From NCBI GenBank assembly GCA_964576715.1, contig CAZNWE010000123.1, forward strand, positions 1-9,026: DNA of 9,026 nt, written 5' to 3'. Of this stretch, positions 7,408 to 9,026 are shown piece by piece. Below the pieces are notes generated by a model, which saw nothing but the letters and a program-made list of their open reading frames with translations, did no database searches and was not told where the DNA came from. Source of the stretch: SLRI01 sp964576715. GTDB lineage: Bacteria; Pseudomonadota; Alphaproteobacteria; Geminicoccales; Geminicoccaceae. Numbering within the stretch: position 1 is the stretch's first letter; the number at the start of each line of letters is the position of its first letter. The position numbers and the translations under genes are program-made.

Positions 7408-7416
7408 CAAAGCGCC

Positions 7417-9026
7417 ATGACCAAAAAGAAGCCCGAGGAACTGCGCTCGCATCGCTGGTTCGGGGTGCAGGACCTGCGCGCCTTCGGGCACCGCTCCAGG
7501 ATCAAGCAGATCGGCTTCGATGCGCCCGATTACGCGGGCAAGCCGGTGATCGGGATCATCAACACCTGGTCGGACATCAACCACTGCCACACCCACTTCA
7601 AAGAGCGGGTGGAGGACGTCAAGCGGGGCGTCTACCAGGCGGGCGGCTTCCCGCTCGAGCTGCCGGCGATCTCCTTGGCCGAGCCGCTCGTCAAGCCCAC
7701 CACCATGATGTACCGCAACTTCCTCGCCATGGAGACCGAGGAGCTCTTGCGCTCGCACCCGATCGACGGGGCGGTGCTGATGGGCGGCTGCGACAAGACC
7801 ACGCCCGGGCTCATCATGGGCGCCATCTCGATGAACGTCCCGGCCCTCTTCCTGCCCGCCGGCCCGATGCTGCGCGGCAACTGGCAGGGCCAGATCCTGG
7901 GCTCGGGCTCGGATGTCTGGAAGTACTGGGCCGAGCTTCGCGCCGGCACGATCACGCAAGACGACTGGGACGAGATCGAGAACGGCATCGCCCGCAGCGC
8001 CGGCCACTGCATGACCATGGGCACGGCCTCCACCATGACCGCGATCGCCGAGACCATGGGCTGGTCGCTACCCGGTGCCTCGTCGATCCCGGCCCCCGAC
8101 AGCAACCACCCGCGCATGGCAGCAGCCTGCGGCCGGCGGATCGTCGAGATGGTCTGGGAGGACCTCAAGCCCTCCGACTTCATGACCGCGGACGCGGTCG
8201 ACAACTCGATCCGCTGCCACCTCGCCATGGGTGGCTCTACCAACGCCATGATCCACGTGGTCGCCATGGCCAGGCGGGCCGGCGTGCCGCTGACCCTCGA
8301 CCGCTTCGACGACCTGGCCCGCGAGATCCCGGTGATCGCCAATGTCCGCCCTTCGGGCCAGTACCTGATGGAGGACTTCTACTACGCGGGCGGGATCCGG
8401 GCGCTGTTGAAGCAGCTCGAGGGCATGCTCAGCCTCGATTGCCTGACCGTCAACGGCAAGACCATTGGCGAGAACATCAAGGACGCCAAGGTCCACCTCG
8501 AGGACGTCATCTACCCGCTGACCAACCCGATCAAGAAAGAGGCGGCTACCGCCATTCTGCGTGGCAACCTCGCCCCGGACGGCTGCGTCATCAAGCCGTC
8601 GGCCGCCGACCCCAAGTTCCTCAAGCACAAGGGGCCAGCCGTCGCCTTCGAGAACTACAACGACATGGCGGCCCGCATCGACGACCCGGCCCTCGAGGTC
8701 ACCGCCGATTCCGTCCTCGTGCTCAAGATGGCCGGCCCCATCGGCGCCCCCGGCATGCCCGAATGGGGCATGCTGCCGATCCCGCAAAAGCTTCTGAAGC
8801 AAGGCGTGCGCGACATGCTGCGCATCTCCGACGGCCGCATGTCCGGAACCTCCTACGGCTCCTGCATCCTCCACGTCTCCCCCGAATCCGGCATCGGCGG
8901 CCCCTTGGCCCTGGTCCAGACCGGTGATCTCATCGAGGTCGACGTCGAGGCCCGCACCATCCACCTCCACGTCGACGACTCCGAGCTGGCCAGGCGGCGC
9001 GAGGCCTGGCAGCCCAAGCCCGTGGC
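7417..9026 (+). CDS. IlvD/Edd-family sugar-acid dehydratase, L-arabinonate dehydratase-like (3' end cut by window)
   Basis: Iron-sulfur dehydratase that removes water from an aldonic acid to give a 2-keto-3-deoxy acid in the cytoplasm. The 536 codons visible lack perhaps 40 residues of the usual ~575-580; the frame is open at the window edge. Three cysteines, C57 (INHCHTH), C125 (GGCDKTTPG) and C198 (GHCMTMGTAST), match the [2Fe-2S] ligands of Rhizobium L-arabinonate dehydratase. E89, D126, K127 (the carbamylated lysine position) and E449 match its magnesium site, and S476 in ISDGRMSGTSYG matches the catalytic serine. The opening NTWSDINHC and PTTMMYRN are of the pentonate/arabinonate branch rather than true IlvD (branched-chain amino acid synthesis) or Edd. 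Exact substrate is open: L-arabinonate, D-xylonate, L-fuconate, D-galactonate or another sugar acid. No partner genes of the pathway are in view; they may follow downstream. Confidence 0.88.
   Translation, partial: MTKKKPEELRSHRWFGVQDLRAFGHRSRIKQIGFDAPDYAGKPVIGIINTWSDINHCHTHFKERVEDVKRGVYQAGGFPLELPAISLAEPLVKPTTMMYRNFLAMETEELLRSHPIDGAVLMGGCDKTTPGLIMGAISMNVPALFLPAGPMLRGNWQGQILGSGSDVWKYWAELRAGTITQDDWDEIENGIARSAGHCMTMGTASTMTAIAETMGWSLPGASSIPAPDSNHPRMAAACGRRIVEMVWEDLKPSDFMTADAVDNSIRCHLAMGGSTNAMIHVVAMARRAGVPLTLDRFDDLAREIPVIANVRPSGQYLMEDFYYAGGIRALLKQLEGMLSLDCLTVNGKTIGENIKDAKVHLEDVIYPLTNPIKKEAATAILRGNLAPDGCVIKPSAADPKFLKHKGPAVAFENYNDMAARIDDPALEVTADSVLVLKMAGPIGAPGMPEWGMLPIPQKLLKQGVRDMLRISDGRMSGTSYGSCILHVSPESGIGGPLALVQTGDLIEVDVEARTIHLHVDDSELARRREAWQPKPV

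Larger units (their letters stand above)
6960..7416. other. Divergent intergenic region, no convincing gene
   Basis: The 457 bases between the divergent pyrB and dehydratase genes hold several open frames, but none looks coding. The best is a 67-codon frame on the plus strand (ATG 7062, stop 7263-7265) with GGAG six bases ahead; its third-position G+C is only about 65 per cent by hand count, well below the neighbouring genes, and the product is unrecognisable. A second plus frame ending at 7345 and a minus frame from 7505 are equally featureless. The region contains a small hairpin with an A-run loop (7062-7080), an 8-bp inverted repeat (7248-7275) and a candidate dehydratase promoter (7356-7384). 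No clear pyrB promoter was found. Confidence 0.6.

Noticed and set aside
7300..7416. In-frame N-terminal extension of the dehydratase from ATG 7300
   Set aside because: It lacks a good ribosome site, would run through the candidate promoter, and the family N-terminus begins at the well-placed ATG 7417.
7389..8927. 512-codon plus-strand frame over the dehydratase
   Set aside because: It is the wrong frame; the frame from 7417 carries all the catalytic motifs and stays open to the window end.
1..9026. CRISPR array, tRNA, insertion sequence or prophage signals
   Set aside because: No spaced direct repeats, cloverleaf sequence, terminal inverted repeats or transposase/integrase motifs were found on either strand.

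Overview
The window is GC-rich DNA (roughly two thirds G+C by eye, with strong G/C at third codon positions) from what is most likely an alphaproteobacterium, perhaps of the Rhodospirillales/Geminicoccales type. This rests on a fused-looking pyrB-pyrC' pair with a degenerate dihydroorotase, a sulfite-oxidising SoeABC operon, and GCTA-type -10 elements like those described in Caulobacter. The lineage is an inference. No tRNA, rRNA, CRISPR array, insertion sequence or integrase was seen.

Layout: (1) bases 1-171 are a leader with a candidate promoter and short leader ORFs. (2) 172-4703 (+) is a three-gene operon: a molybdopterin catalytic subunit without an export signal, a protein with four [4Fe-4S] clusters, and an eight-helix DmsC/NrfD-like membrane anchor. 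This matches SoeABC, the membrane-bound, cytoplasm-facing sulfite dehydrogenase that oxidises sulfite to sulfate and passes electrons to the quinone pool. (3) 4717-6959 (-) converges on it after only 13 bases and carries pyrB (aspartate carbamoyltransferase) followed, with a 1-base overlap, by a dihydroorotase-like gene that has lost the HxH motif and other metal ligands. It is probably a structural PyrC' partner of the ATCase rather than an enzyme. (4) 6960-7416 is a 457-base divergent intergenic region with no convincing gene, but with an 8-bp inverted repeat and a candidate promoter. (5) 7417 to the window edge (+) is an IlvD/Edd-family sugar-acid dehydratase, cut off near its C-terminus, closest by eye to L-arabinonate dehydratase.

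The three units look functionally separate: respiratory sulfite oxidation, pyrimidine synthesis and sugar-acid breakdown. The upstream regions of the two plus-strand units nevertheless share three words in the same order (AGTGACCG, GTGCTAGAG, GGGAGCAAAG), suggesting a common promoter architecture. I found no clearly new system. The most notable points are the pseudo-dihydroorotase, the shared upstream words, and the possible leader-peptide coupling ahead of soeA.
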